Below, piece by piece: positions 25,301 through 33,916 of a stretch of 35,434 nucleotides of DNA. Where the stretch lies: the NCBI GenBank assembly GCA_944390695.1, contig CALXQP010000064.1, forward strand, positions 1 to 35,434, written 5' to 3'. A program made the translations under genes and the position numbers. Source of the stretch: an uncultured Clostridia bacterium (GTDB lineage Bacteria > Bacillota > Clostridia > TANB77 > CAG-508). Within the stretch, counting starts at the first letter, position 1. Every line of letters starts with the position of its first letter. The notes beneath the pieces were generated by a model that did not search any database, was not told where the DNA came from, and worked only from the letters and a program-made list of their open reading frames with translations.

Positions 25301-26887
25301 AATCGCACTTTTACTTACTCTATAATCACTGTCACCTTTATAAGAATCAAAAGGTGAATCGCTACAATCGTCTCCATAATCATCTCCATAACGGGTTTCA
25401 GAGTCAATTTTTACCCAATCATATCTTTTAGATTCATCATATGCAGTATCTGGATCATCTGTACGATAAACTTTTTCTTTAAGAATATGTTCATATCCAA
25501 TTGTTATGGTTTTATTAATTACTTTTGCTACGTGTGGACTTGTTTCTGTACAGTGCTGAGCACAGAAATCTGCTTTTACATACCAGCCTTCCTTTTCTGA
25601 TATATTTAATAAGTTTTCTTGAAGATAATCTTTTGTTGAAGCTGTTGTACTAAGTTCACTAACATAATTATCATTTTTCCTGCTTGGTAGTCCACTCATA
25701 AGGACTCCTCCACCAGGTCTAAGAACTTTTCCATCTTCTACACTATGAAAATTATTATCTAAACTATCTCTTGAGCTTTCAACCTCTAAAGCTTTTGAGG
25801 TTATAGAAGAATCTGCTGCATTAATTTTCTCTTTTGGAGCAACTGTTGTATATTTTACACCATTATAAGAAAATTCTACATATGAATGATTTACTCTATC
25901 ATATTTATCTTTATCTTTTATCGAGAACGGGTGGTTATATAATTCGATAGTTGTTGTCAAACTATATGAACCATCTGACCTCGTAGCTCCTGAAGCGAGT
26001 AAAGCTCCTCCACTATCATACCATCTAACTTGGATTCCTCCTAATTTTGATTCTCCACTGTCATATTTATTATTAATTGTATTATCTTTAGAATTTGCTA
26101 CATCTTCCCAAACATATCCACTAATTGTTATTTTACCATCAATAACTGTTTTTCCTGGTTCAGGTTCTGGCTCCTCTGGTTCTGGTGGAGTATCGTCATC
26201 ATCATCATCGTCATCATCATCATCATCGTCACCACCATCGTCATCATCATCGTCAGCATCTTTCGGTGGATTTACTTTTACTTGAATTATCTCTTGAATA
26301 TTACTAGATTCATTTGATGTCAAATAACATATTTCTACAGAATATTCCTTATCACCATTTTGAACATCAGCTTTAGCTCTTTCCAATGCATCTGTAGTTG
26401 GAACAAAGTTGCTATTTCCAGAATAGTCCCAAAAAGCGAACGCTTTTGCTCCTACAGTGTTTACCCAAGTATTCCAAAATTGATATAATGCCTGTTGAGC
26501 TTCATGATATCCGCTGTTATCATTTTTTCTATATTCACCATATCCTTTTTTAAGGTTTCCACCTAGTATTGAAGCTAATATTGCATTATTTTCATGTTCT
26601 ACTGTTCCTGTTCTACCATCATTAATTGTAAAAGTAGCTTTTTTGCCTTCTATTATTACATGACTCATAACATAAAATTCATGTCTTTGCCATCTACCAC
26701 CAAGCTCAATAGCACCAAAGTGTTTTCCAAAAGCAACACAATATGTATCATCAGTTTCCATCATGTCTTGCTCTGAAATCATTACATTAGATCCTAATGC
26801 ATATAATGCTTGCACTTTAGTAGGTTTGAGTAGAATAATCATTAGAATTAATAATATTATTAGTCCAATTTTTCTAACATTTTTCAT
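22301..26887 (-). CDS. Giant surface protein with candidate thioester domain and SdrD-B modules
   Basis: This 1528-residue protein has a signal peptide (about 1-28). Residues about 45-145 resemble a thioester adhesion domain: a cysteine in DTYC (C50) and, after ILASILGG, a Q-x-A-L-Y motif in EAQQALYQFW (Q131). In known thioester domains, Cys and Gln cross-link and react with host surfaces. An Asp-rich hinge (about 211-232) and a proline-glutamate stretch follow. An SdrD-B/Cna-B-like domain starts at KITISGYVWED (about 252) and a second at KVMSGTVWED (about 886). Between them lies a cysteine-bearing region (C442, C446, C508, C539, C601, C603, C604). Two copies of a module starting GLVRRE.PD and GIIESPRE occur. 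The C-terminus has TPGTG, a membrane helix (about 1500-1522) and a KK tail. The start follows GGAGG, four bases after the upstream gene ends. Function as an adhesin is inferred. Confidence 0.75.
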   Translation of the reverse strand: MKNVRKIGLIILLILMIILLKPTKVQALYALGSNVMISEQDMMETDDTYCVAFGKHFGAIELGGRWQRHEFYVMSHVIIEGKKATFTINDGRTGTVEHENNAILASILGGNLKKGYGEYRKNDNSGYHEAQQALYQFWNTWVNTVGAKAFAFWDYSGNSNFVPTTDALERAKADVQNGDKEYSVEICYLTSNESSNIQEIIQVKVNPPKDADDDDDDGGDDDDDDDDDDDDDTPPEPEEPEPEPGKTVIDGKITISGYVWEDVANSKDNTINNKYDSGESKLGGIQVRWYDSGGALLASGATRSDGSYSLTTTIELYNHPFSIKDKDKYDRVNHSYVEFSYNGVKYTTVAPKEKINAADSSITSKALEVESSRDSLDNNFHSVEDGKVLRPGGGVLMSGLPSRKNDNYVSELSTTASTKDYLQENLLNISEKEGWYVKADFCAQHCTETSPHVAKVINKTITIGYEHILKEKVYRTDDPDTAYDESKRYDWVKIDSETRYGDDYGDDCSDSPFDSYKGDSDYRVSKSAIRETYTITIYCPGTSEHSHSNDEELVEYDSSAGDYALEKLKNYGYDELFGNEYNGTGYTHYYAPRGEDPNKICACCEKSTNEILDWEIKNVNLGLVRREQPDAALVSDIEKVRVITQGQEFTYIYGNRGIQDPDTVFDYKVQFGDKYNAQRYSRPVNPADVAYVAMTDKDELQVYVTYNIRAKNHSTTLGMTINKFINYYDSEYTLYTGPGSSTTETWTANNNDKVQGYKLDGNGQKVNAVYKRAYCTIKYPVLLKPGETTDIVSVEYKVSKNAIKGLLNKDATLENISEIYSYSTWYGEGTRCAEDQTAADVGKTGHRYAGIDKNSTPGNVIPGDTSTYEDDTDKAPSFLLVKDKYKVMSGTVWEDQQTSASRNNNERLGNGIKDRDEKGIKNVKVELIHVETGEVAELYSITSSGTPQSMVARTYTDDNGNYSFGDGSTYGVAVDDYIVKYTYGYYDGGQQTTLYGSTDPMDARNYKSTIATSEKGSGSVSVQEVVKDTVSADLKDKWHIRLDEGQDASIAVDDLTDRLSIPSLKYENFHDLASMTAYSRPVKIQIEYTTDDERQMNAVGSELSDNIDGAADYNQYSKSLSTFDFGIIESPRENIVIDKTIARIKLTLADGRILVDGDPRSQKLYGTKALGIYNVNENNNLTRNGARTKLDKMISMELDPILVQGATLEVWYQVAVNNASEKEYEYAHNYTDIIHKEEVATTGAVNFITKEPNANYYYYGDSSGLGLINETVELVALYLDPELECTVGSQADPQMGGVNIDNSKWFIYDTNMPYDPATDTDSSDVSLEKLVNEGTYYIKPGESDSTDTKQVTGGVLKDKGYISYNDTEKNRTYETLENEKYKIYVTDMFKGLQAGNTARTIFYASKLLATNADDPLDYNTNVEILQSNGRISRTIQSVDDGRGDSREQVAKIYKPGNYIPGTQTRTYGDDTAIELAGRHQVDDDRVRITITPGTGVTNYVTWYIVVAAVGLVAIVGIAIFIKKQMTNK
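26192..26260 (-). repeat. GAT/GAC trinucleotide repeat encoding a poly-Asp hinge
   Basis: In the coding sense this is six Asp codons, two Gly codons and thirteen Asp codons (GAT mostly, with GAC interspersed), plus one earlier Asp. Length changes by whole codons would keep the frame. Confidence 0.9.
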
Positions 26888-26891
26888 AAGA

Positions 26892-29800
26892 TTACCTCCT
26901 TTCCTTTTTAATTTTTATTATTCCATTTTTTATCATTAGCCTTATAGCAATACCAATTAATATTGTATTTACAATAACTAAAATTATATATCCAATAATA
27001 GTTCCACCTGTATTTACTTCAATAATAACATCTGCTGTTCCCATATCATTTTCTCCAGGTAAATTATTATTAGGTGTTGAGTTTATATCTGAATTTCCAT
27101 ATTCATTATATGCATCACAAATTTCTGCTCTATTATTAACTACACCAAGATTATCATTTGTCATTGTTTTTGTTAATATTAATTTAATATCTTTTGATTC
27201 TCCAGGATTAATTGCTTCACTTGCAAGTTTTTTAGTATATAAATCTTCTCCTGCTAAATACCAATCTGGATTTAACTCAGAATTAAATGTTAATCCACTT
27301 GATAAATAATCTACAATATTATTAGCATATCCTGTTATTTCTCCATTATTTGTAACTCTTATTGTATATTCTAATACAACTACTGTTCCATTTATTTCTT
27401 TCTTATCTAAAGATACTTTTTCAAAATTAGAATTTTCGTAATCATATGTTTTTGTTCTCTTACTATTTTGAATAGCTATTCTACTAATATATTTATCAAG
27501 TTTTAAGTCGAAAATTAATTTTTCTCTTAAACCAATATTTATATCAGAAACATTATCTTCTAAAATAATAGTATCTGTTACAGCAAATGTTTTTTCTTCT
27601 CCATTTATTGTAATCTTTTTCTCTACTACTTTAGAATTTTTACTATCATCTACTCCTTCTTTTAAATATGTTGTTGGTTCATATTCATTTATGTCATATT
27701 CAAATAAAACTATATATTTACCATTTTTAATTTTTGTAAAAGTATATTCTCCTTTATCATTTGTTGTTGTTTCTATTATATTTCCATTATTATCTTTTGC
27801 ATAATCTTTTGTATCAATATCATATAATCGTACAATTATTCCACTTAATAATTGTTCTTCACTGTCTCTTTCTCCATCTCTATCAGAGTCTAACCAAGCT
27901 TTACCACTTACTATATTTTTGATGTTACCTGTTGAAGATTTTAATATATGTGTTACTTCTTCAGAAACATCAACTACAACATCCATAATTCTTACTTCTG
28001 CTTTATTTGTTATTGTTTTTGTATCAACATCTCCTATGCCGCCAACTCTTGTCATTATAGTCATTGTAGCAGAAGCACCTGGTTCTAATTGAATTCTATG
28101 AGTTACATCATTTGATATATTTTTCAAATATGTATCTTCTTGTGCTAAATGTGTTGATTGTAATATAATCTCTCCATTTACAGCTATTGATTCAACTATT
28201 AAGTTTTCTGGTATTTTATCTGCAATTTCTATTACAGAATTTAAATTACCTGTATTTTCTACAGTAATATTATATTCTATTTTCTCACCATATCTTAAAC
28301 TTGCTTTATCTTGTGGGCTTGTTAAAGATATTTTTGCACTATATTTATCTAATGTATTAACTATTTTATTTGATCTATATGTATTTCCTTGTGAATCTTT
28401 TAAAATTGCATAAGCTGTTACATCATCTACATTTTCTGAAATTTCTCCAACTATTTTAAAAGATACTATTCCATTTGCAGGAATACTATTTATTTTTAAA
28501 CTTTTTAATGCATCATTTCCTGTTATAAATAATCCTTGTCCATCTGTAATATTTCCCACACTAAAGTTTGATGTTATTACTTCTACTTCTAAATTAGTAA
28601 TTTCTTCTGCTGATAAGTTTTCTACAAATACAAGATATTCCATTGTTCCACCAGCTACTACCGGTACATCTTCTTGTAAAATCTTTTTAGTTGTTATTCT
28701 TAATTTTGATGGAACTATTTTATTTGTAAATTCTGCACTTTCTACTGCTTCTTCTCCACATACTGCAGTTGCTTTACAAGAAATTTGTTTTTCTTCTGTT
28801 AAGTCAGATTTTACTCTTACTTCATATGTAACTGTATATGTTTCTCCAGAAGCAAGTGTTGGTATTGTTGTTACCATCTCTGTTGTTTCTGGATGTTCTA
28901 TATAATAAACTGTTCCTGTATGTGATGTTGGGTTTTGTGGTATAACAACTACAGTTCCTTCTGGTATGTTTGATTTGAATTGTATATTGTCAACTTTTTG
29001 TATTCCATTATTTTTTACAGTTGTTGTATATTTTATAACTTCTCCTGCTTTTATTGTATCCCCACTATTTATATTGTCATTTCCGACTTGTGCTGTTACA
29101 TTTGTTTCAAGTTTTATTTCAGTTGGTGTTTGGAAACCAATTATTACAGATTGTGTTTCTAAATTTGTTTCTGTATCTGTATCATATATAACTTTATATT
29201 GTGCATATCCAAATGCATCTTTAATCATTGGATTTGGTAATTGGATTTTATATCCTGCCATATATGCTGTTTCTGTATTTAATGCATCTAATACTATTAA
29301 AAACTTCTTAGAATTTGCATTAAATGTTGTTCCCCATCCATTATCTACATTTTCATAATCTGGTGTTGCATTTACATTTTCAGTATAATATACTGTTCCA
29401 CCTGTTGCTGTTACTTCTTTTAATGTTGTTATTAAAGTATTTGTTTCTCCATCAATTACTGTATTTTCACTTGTAGGTAATGTTCCTAAAATTCTTACAT
29501 TTTTTAGATTTGTATCTGTATTATTTACTAATGCAATTTCAAAATCTACATCTTTTCCTGCATCTTCATTTAAAACTTGTACTACTTGTTTATCTTCACT
29601 TGTTCCATAAATTCCTGTAATATTATATGTTTCTGAATTATGTATTGTAATTAATCCACTTGGTGAAGATATCTCAACAGCTTTCTCAATTACACCTCTA
29701 TCAGTTGTTCCGCCATCATATTGAATACCATTTTCGTTTGTATATGTCATAACAATTTTATCCATTGCATTTGGTGCAAATTTTGATAAAGTTATATCTA

Positions 29801-31694
29801 AATCAAGTTGTAAATATGCCTGTGTTGCAGAGGTTTCTGGATATGCTGTTTGTTCTCCATTTAAATCTATTTCAATTACTTTATTAGCTGAATCATAATT
29901 TGTTGTCATTGTAAAATCATTTGCATATAATTTGTTTGAATTTATTTGTATATTTTCTACAGCTGATGGTAATTGAATTCTTATTCTTGGATTTTTATAT
30001 AAATCATATTTCATACCATCTGTAATTAATTTTACACCTATAATAACACCTTGATTTGTTGTCATTGTTGAAAAACTTTCTTTATTTACTGTTAATTCAG
30101 CTTTTGTTATTGTTTCTTTTAATTCTAAGTTTGCTTCAGAACTATTTTCTACTATAGCTGTTTCTTTATCTTCTACATTTTTTATTCCTGTAACTGTATT
30201 TAATGTTTTAATTGTTTTTACTGTTTGCAATTGTTCTCTTGTATATGTACCTTCTACAATTGCTTTTGTATGTCTAAATTCTAACATTCCTGGTTTTACA
30301 GGTTTACTTGTTGTAATTTCTAACTCATTTACTGGATTAGAATAATTTAATATAATATTTCCATTTTCATCTGGCTCTGTATTACCATCTATTTTATTTA
30401 CTGTGTCTCCACTTTTTATTTCAACAACCCCATCTTCACCTAAAATTTCTAACATTTTAGATTTATTTATTTCTGTTGAAATATATTTTGTATTTGCTGC
30501 CATTTCTTCTGTTTCTGTAGTAAATACATCAGGTCCTTCTTTTACTATAATTTTTTCTGCAATATCTGCATTTGTAATTACTAAATTTGTAATTGTATTA
30601 TATTTTGTTTCAATCCCTTCATAAATTGACCCTTTATAAATTTCTGTTTGTTCAATTTGTGCTTGTGTTGTAATTATTCCATTAGGTTCTTTATTTTCAA
30701 TCCATTTTGTATGTTTTGCTGTATATGTTGTTCCAGAATTATGTACTGTAATTTCTGAATCTGTTACAACTTCAACTCTATCTGCATCAACATCTTCTGG
30801 ATATATAAATGTTACAATTAATTCATCATAAACATTTTTATTCCATTTAATTTCACTATCTTCATTTTTTAATGTTATTTGAACAACTCCATTTTCATTT
30901 TTCCAATCTCCAGGTAATAATGTTGTTTTTCCATTTGTAGCCATTGTTCCTAAAGATAATACACTTACTTCTTCTGGTTGTTTTTCACTTAAAACTGGTG
31001 CATTAACTTTTAAAATAGTTTGTTTAATTGGATATTGATTTTCTGTTAATCTTGATTTTACTAATACTTGTACTACTCTTTTATTTGTTCCATCTATATT
31101 AAATATTTTATTAGTTATTATATCTGTTTCTAATTCAGCTTCTGCACTTTCATCTGCTTGTAAATCTAATGTAACAGGTTTAACTGCTTCTATACTTAAT
31201 CCTTTATAAGATGTTTCCATATATTTTCCAGTTAATTTCAAATCAGAAGCTTTTAATAACATGTCTGCAGTCATTGTTTCCGTAATAATTGGTTCTATTT
31301 CTAACTCAACTGTTACTGTTGTTCCTGCATTTATTTGTTTTAATTCTACTTTATTTCCATTAATGCTTGATATATTATCTGATAAGATATTATTTTTTAT
31401 CTTAAAATTACTGTTTTGTAATTCTAATGCTCCATTTAAATATCCATCATTTTTTACTGTAATATCAGCATATAGCTTTAAATCTGGTTGTTTTATACTA
31501 GTTTGTAAAGTATCTGTTTTTTCTCCTTTTCCATTTTTAAAATATGCTGAGAATTCGATATTTTTATGGTTTGTGGTATTATCAAGTGTTAATGCATAAG
31601 TCACTAAATTTGAACCAAGTACTAAAAAGTCTGCTGATAATATCATCATTATTATTAATATCGCTAATATCTTTTTCGCTACCTTTTTTTCCAT
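26892..31694 (-). CDS. Giant surface protein with DUF11-like repeats and SdrD-B domain
   Basis: The ATG at 31694 has GGAGG eight bases upstream; the earlier ATG at 31709 overlaps that site and is unlikely. The 1600-residue product has a signal peptide (about 1-36, ending near TYA) and a long run of beta-sandwich modules. Several are DUF11-like, recognised by E-Y-x-x-x-V-x-N-x-G patterns: VIKYTTTVKNNG, KIEYNITVENTG and LEYTIRVTNNG. An SdrD-B/Cna-B domain starts at SGKAWLDSDRDGE (about 1263) and includes TNDKGEYTFTKIKNGKY. A C-terminal membrane helix follows VNTGG and ends in a KIKKERR tail. Residues after about 1390 (IGLREKLIFDLKLDKYISR) share a module with the neighbouring giant protein. It is likely a long extracellular stalk; it is the middle gene of the operon. 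Confidence 0.75.
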   Translation of the reverse strand: MEKKVAKKILAILIIMMILSADFLVLGSNLVTYALTLDNTTNHKNIEFSAYFKNGKGEKTDTLQTSIKQPDLKLYADITVKNDGYLNGALELQNSNFKIKNNILSDNISSINGNKVELKQINAGTTVTVELEIEPIITETMTADMLLKASDLKLTGKYMETSYKGLSIEAVKPVTLDLQADESAEAELETDIITNKIFNIDGTNKRVVQVLVKSRLTENQYPIKQTILKVNAPVLSEKQPEEVSVLSLGTMATNGKTTLLPGDWKNENGVVQITLKNEDSEIKWNKNVYDELIVTFIYPEDVDADRVEVVTDSEITVHNSGTTYTAKHTKWIENKEPNGIITTQAQIEQTEIYKGSIYEGIETKYNTITNLVITNADIAEKIIVKEGPDVFTTETEEMAANTKYISTEINKSKMLEILGEDGVVEIKSGDTVNKIDGNTEPDENGNIILNYSNPVNELEITTSKPVKPGMLEFRHTKAIVEGTYTREQLQTVKTIKTLNTVTGIKNVEDKETAIVENSSEANLELKETITKAELTVNKESFSTMTTNQGVIIGVKLITDGMKYDLYKNPRIRIQLPSAVENIQINSNKLYANDFTMTTNYDSANKVIEIDLNGEQTAYPETSATQAYLQLDLDITLSKFAPNAMDKIVMTYTNENGIQYDGGTTDRGVIEKAVEISSPSGLITIHNSETYNITGIYGTSEDKQVVQVLNEDAGKDVDFEIALVNNTDTNLKNVRILGTLPTSENTVIDGETNTLITTLKEVTATGGTVYYTENVNATPDYENVDNGWGTTFNANSKKFLIVLDALNTETAYMAGYKIQLPNPMIKDAFGYAQYKVIYDTDTETNLETQSVIIGFQTPTEIKLETNVTAQVGNDNINSGDTIKAGEVIKYTTTVKNNGIQKVDNIQFKSNIPEGTVVVIPQNPTSHTGTVYYIEHPETTEMVTTIPTLASGETYTVTYEVRVKSDLTEEKQISCKATAVCGEEAVESAEFTNKIVPSKLRITTKKILQEDVPVVAGGTMEYLVFVENLSAEEITNLEVEVITSNFSVGNITDGQGLFITGNDALKSLKINSIPANGIVSFKIVGEISENVDDVTAYAILKDSQGNTYRSNKIVNTLDKYSAKISLTSPQDKASLRYGEKIEYNITVENTGNLNSVIEIADKIPENLIVESIAVNGEIILQSTHLAQEDTYLKNISNDVTHRIQLEPGASATMTIMTRVGGIGDVDTKTITNKAEVRIMDVVVDVSEEVTHILKSSTGNIKNIVSGKAWLDSDRDGERDSEEQLLSGIIVRLYDIDTKDYAKDNNGNIIETTTNDKGEYTFTKIKNGKYIVLFEYDINEYEPTTYLKEGVDDSKNSKVVEKKITINGEEKTFAVTDTIILEDNVSDINIGLREKLIFDLKLDKYISRIAIQNSKRTKTYDYENSNFEKVSLDKKEINGTVVVLEYTIRVTNNGEITGYANNIVDYLSSGLTFNSELNPDWYLAGEDLYTKKLASEAINPGESKDIKLILTKTMTNDNLGVVNNRAEICDAYNEYGNSDINSTPNNNLPGENDMGTADVIIEVNTGGTIIGYIILVIVNTILIGIAIRLMIKNGIIKIKKERR

Positions 31695-31742
31695 TTCTTT
31701 TACCTCCATTTTCTATTTTTATATTTTTCTTCTTATGTTTAT

Positions 31743-33515
31743 TTATTGACCTGTTCCTATATGTATAATTTTTTTCATAGCATTATATGTGTCTCTTGAT
31801 AATAATGTCCTTGATACCACTTTTCCATTTAGACTTGTTACTTTATATGCTTCTACTTTACTTCCGTTTTTTCCCTCTTGTACGACTTTTTCTTTTCCTG
31901 CTGGCAAACTCGAATCTTGAACATATTGTGTTGTATATGGTATTGTTGAAATTTTTTTGGTTTCTATTTTTATATCATATTCAACTTCTTCTTTTATTCC
32001 CCATACTTTTACTGTTGCAACTCCACCTTCTACTGTTGCTGTTATTCTAACTGGATTTTTTCTACTATTTACAAATTTAAAATCTTGTGAGCCCCAAACT
32101 ACTGTTGCATCATATCCTGCCGGAACATATGAAGTTACAAATTGATGATTTCTTCTTGTTGTTACATCTAAATTTGCATATATTATTGCATCATATAATG
32201 TTGATGATATTTGGCAAATTCCCCCTCCTATTCCATCTACTACTTTTCCATTTGAAAATGTTGCTGCATCTTTAAATCCTGCTGCTTTAGTTCTTTCTCC
32301 TACAGTTTTATTATAAGAGAATTCTTCATTTGGTAAAAGCACTGTTCCATTTATCTTGTTTGCTGCTAATTTTAAATTAGTTGTTCTATCTCTATCTCCT
32401 GCATTATATTTAGTTGTACATGTTCCCAATAAATCTGGAAATGCTTCTGTTCCGATTTCTTGCACTGTTTTTGCAGGATTTGTTATATTTAATTGTATTT
32501 CATACTGTTCTTTATCTTCTTGTAACTGCGTTTTTGCTGCTTCTATATCAAAATCTATTCCCTTTTCTTCTGGATATACTGTAAAAGGATTTGTTGTATA
32601 ATATGCATCTTTTACTTCTTTATATATTTCTTTATGTATTTTTTCTATATCTATTTCTTCAGGTTTTGCATTAATTACTGGTATATTTATTTTTTGTTCA
32701 CTATCAACTTTTGCATCTAATACATTATATATTTGTTCTAATAATTGCTTTTCATCTACTTTTATTCCTTCTTTGCCAGATGTTATTATTAACTTATCTT
32801 CTTCTATATAATAACTTGGCTGGACAACTGCTCCTTGAAGCCCATTATTTATGTTTTTAACAACCTGACTTATCATGTCACTATCTAATGTTACTTCTAA
32901 ATTAACTTCATAACCATTTATCAGTGATTTTAAAATATTTATATTGTTCATAAAAATATTATCATTTCTACCTACACCATAAGCATCTTCTACTGCTTTT
33001 TCTATTTGATATTTTGCTTCTATAGTGTCATATGTAATTGTTGTTTCAAATTCTCCATGTGTTAAATAAATTTTTTCTTCAGCTCTTTTTGTATATATAT
33101 CATTTAATACTGCCATTGCTTCTTCTTTACTTAAATTTGATACATCTACACTTCCAACAACTACACCTTTTATTATTTTAGTATTTGCCATATTTATAAG
33201 TGCAAACATTATTGATAATATTGCAATAACTAATATTACTGCTATTATTAATATTATAAGCTTCTTCTTGCTCTTTTTCCTTACATTTGTGTTATTTGGC
33301 AAGTTTTTCTTAGTTTCAGCATTTTCTCCACTTTCTATTTTTGAGATATCTGCCACAGCTTCAGCATTTTCTCCATTTTCTATCTTTGGGTTATCTGCCA
33401 CAGTTTCTACATTTTTCTCTCCATCAGGTGGAACTCCATTTTTTTCTGGAGGAGCTTTTTCTACTTTTTGAACTTCATTATTCTGTTCTTTTTGTCCTTC
33501 TTTAATTTCTAACAT
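31743..33515 (-). CDS. VanW/G5 domain protein with YoaR-like peptidoglycan-binding domains
   Basis: A 590-residue protein. Residues 1-85 are a cytoplasmic, charged segment containing a 15-residue tandem repeat. A membrane helix follows (about 86-108). Outside are two PG_binding_4/YoaR-type domains (about 115-340), the VanW domain (about 370-500, with NGTVLLPNEEFSYN, GGGICQISSTLY and TRRNHQFVTSYVPAG) and a G5 domain at the C-terminus (about 520-590, with LPAGKEKVVQEGKNGS). This is the usual clostridial VanW architecture. VanW was named from vancomycin clusters, but such proteins are general wall-associated factors and do not by themselves mean resistance. It heads the operon with the two giant surface proteins, suggesting a role in their wall attachment or in wall remodelling. 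Confidence 0.85.
   Translation of the reverse strand: MLEIKEGQKEQNNEVQKVEKAPPEKNGVPPDGEKNVETVADNPKIENGENAEAVADISKIESGENAETKKNLPNNTNVRKKSKKKLIILIIAVILVIAILSIMFALINMANTKIIKGVVVGSVDVSNLSKEEAMAVLNDIYTKRAEEKIYLTHGEFETTITYDTIEAKYQIEKAVEDAYGVGRNDNIFMNNINILKSLINGYEVNLEVTLDSDMISQVVKNINNGLQGAVVQPSYYIEEDKLIITSGKEGIKVDEKQLLEQIYNVLDAKVDSEQKINIPVINAKPEEIDIEKIHKEIYKEVKDAYYTTNPFTVYPEEKGIDFDIEAAKTQLQEDKEQYEIQLNITNPAKTVQEIGTEAFPDLLGTCTTKYNAGDRDRTTNLKLAANKINGTVLLPNEEFSYNKTVGERTKAAGFKDAATFSNGKVVDGIGGGICQISSTLYDAIIYANLDVTTRRNHQFVTSYVPAGYDATVVWGSQDFKFVNSRKNPVRITATVEGGVATVKVWGIKEEVEYDIKIETKKISTIPYTTQYVQDSSLPAGKEKVVQEGKNGSKVEAYKVTSLNGKVVSRTLLSRDTYNAMKKIIHIGTGQ
33316..33405 (-). repeat. Two tandem 45-base repeats in the VanW gene
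   Basis: Two adjacent 45-base units (33316-33360 and 33361-33405) differ at about five positions and encode the 15-residue repeat seen as PKIENGENAEAVAD and SKIESGENAE in the cytoplasmic N-terminus. Confidence 0.85.
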
Positions 33516-33542
33516 AATATTTCTCCTTTTACCTCTTCTTAT

Positions 33543-33571
33543 ATAATACCATATTTTTGCTGTTTTGACAA
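33543..33571 (-). promoter_or_regulatory. Promoter of the surface-protein operon
   Basis: Minus strand TTGTCA (33571-33566), 17-base spacer, TATTAT (33548-33543), with TG one base before the -10 box. The leader to the VanW ATG is about 20-25 bases and holds an AAAAGGAG site. Confidence 0.65.
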
Positions 33572-33856
33572 TTTTTTTTTGATAATTTTCTTCATTTTTT
33601 TCAACATTTTTTTAAGCGCTTGTATTTTTTGGTAATTTCTTTTCTAATCTTTATTTTTCTAATATTTCCTGCCGTAATCAAATATTTATTTTTGTAACAT
33701 TTTTTTACTAAATAATGGATTTTGCAATTTACAAAAATTTTTTGAAAAATTTTTTTGATTTTTCCTAAAATTTGTAAAGTTTTTTGTGGTTTTGTGCAAT
33801 CTTTGTTTTTTTCTTTTATTATTATAAAAAATTTTATATTTTTTTTGAAAAAATAC
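33572..33856. other. AT-rich divergent intergenic region without a gene
   Basis: Between the two divergent promoters I see no convincing gene; the open frames here lack ribosome-binding sites and are lysine/phenylalanine-rich because of base composition. One weak stem pairs TTTACAAAAATTT (33728-33740) with AAAATTTGTAAA (33767-33778). Confidence 0.5.
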
Positions 33857-33885
33857 TTGAATATTGTAAAAATTAATATTATAAT
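33857..33885 (+). promoter_or_regulatory. Promoter of the CBM protein gene
   Basis: TTGAAT (33857-33862), 17-base spacer, TATAAT (33880-33885). Confidence 0.75.
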
Positions 33886-33916
33886 AAGAGCAACAAAAGA
33901 TGAAGGAGTTTTTAAA

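Noticed and set aside
31743..33515. Vancomycin-resistance gene
   Set aside because: A VanW domain alone is common in Clostridia; no vanH/A/X or vanR/S genes are present and the G5/YoaR architecture is that of a general wall-associated protein.
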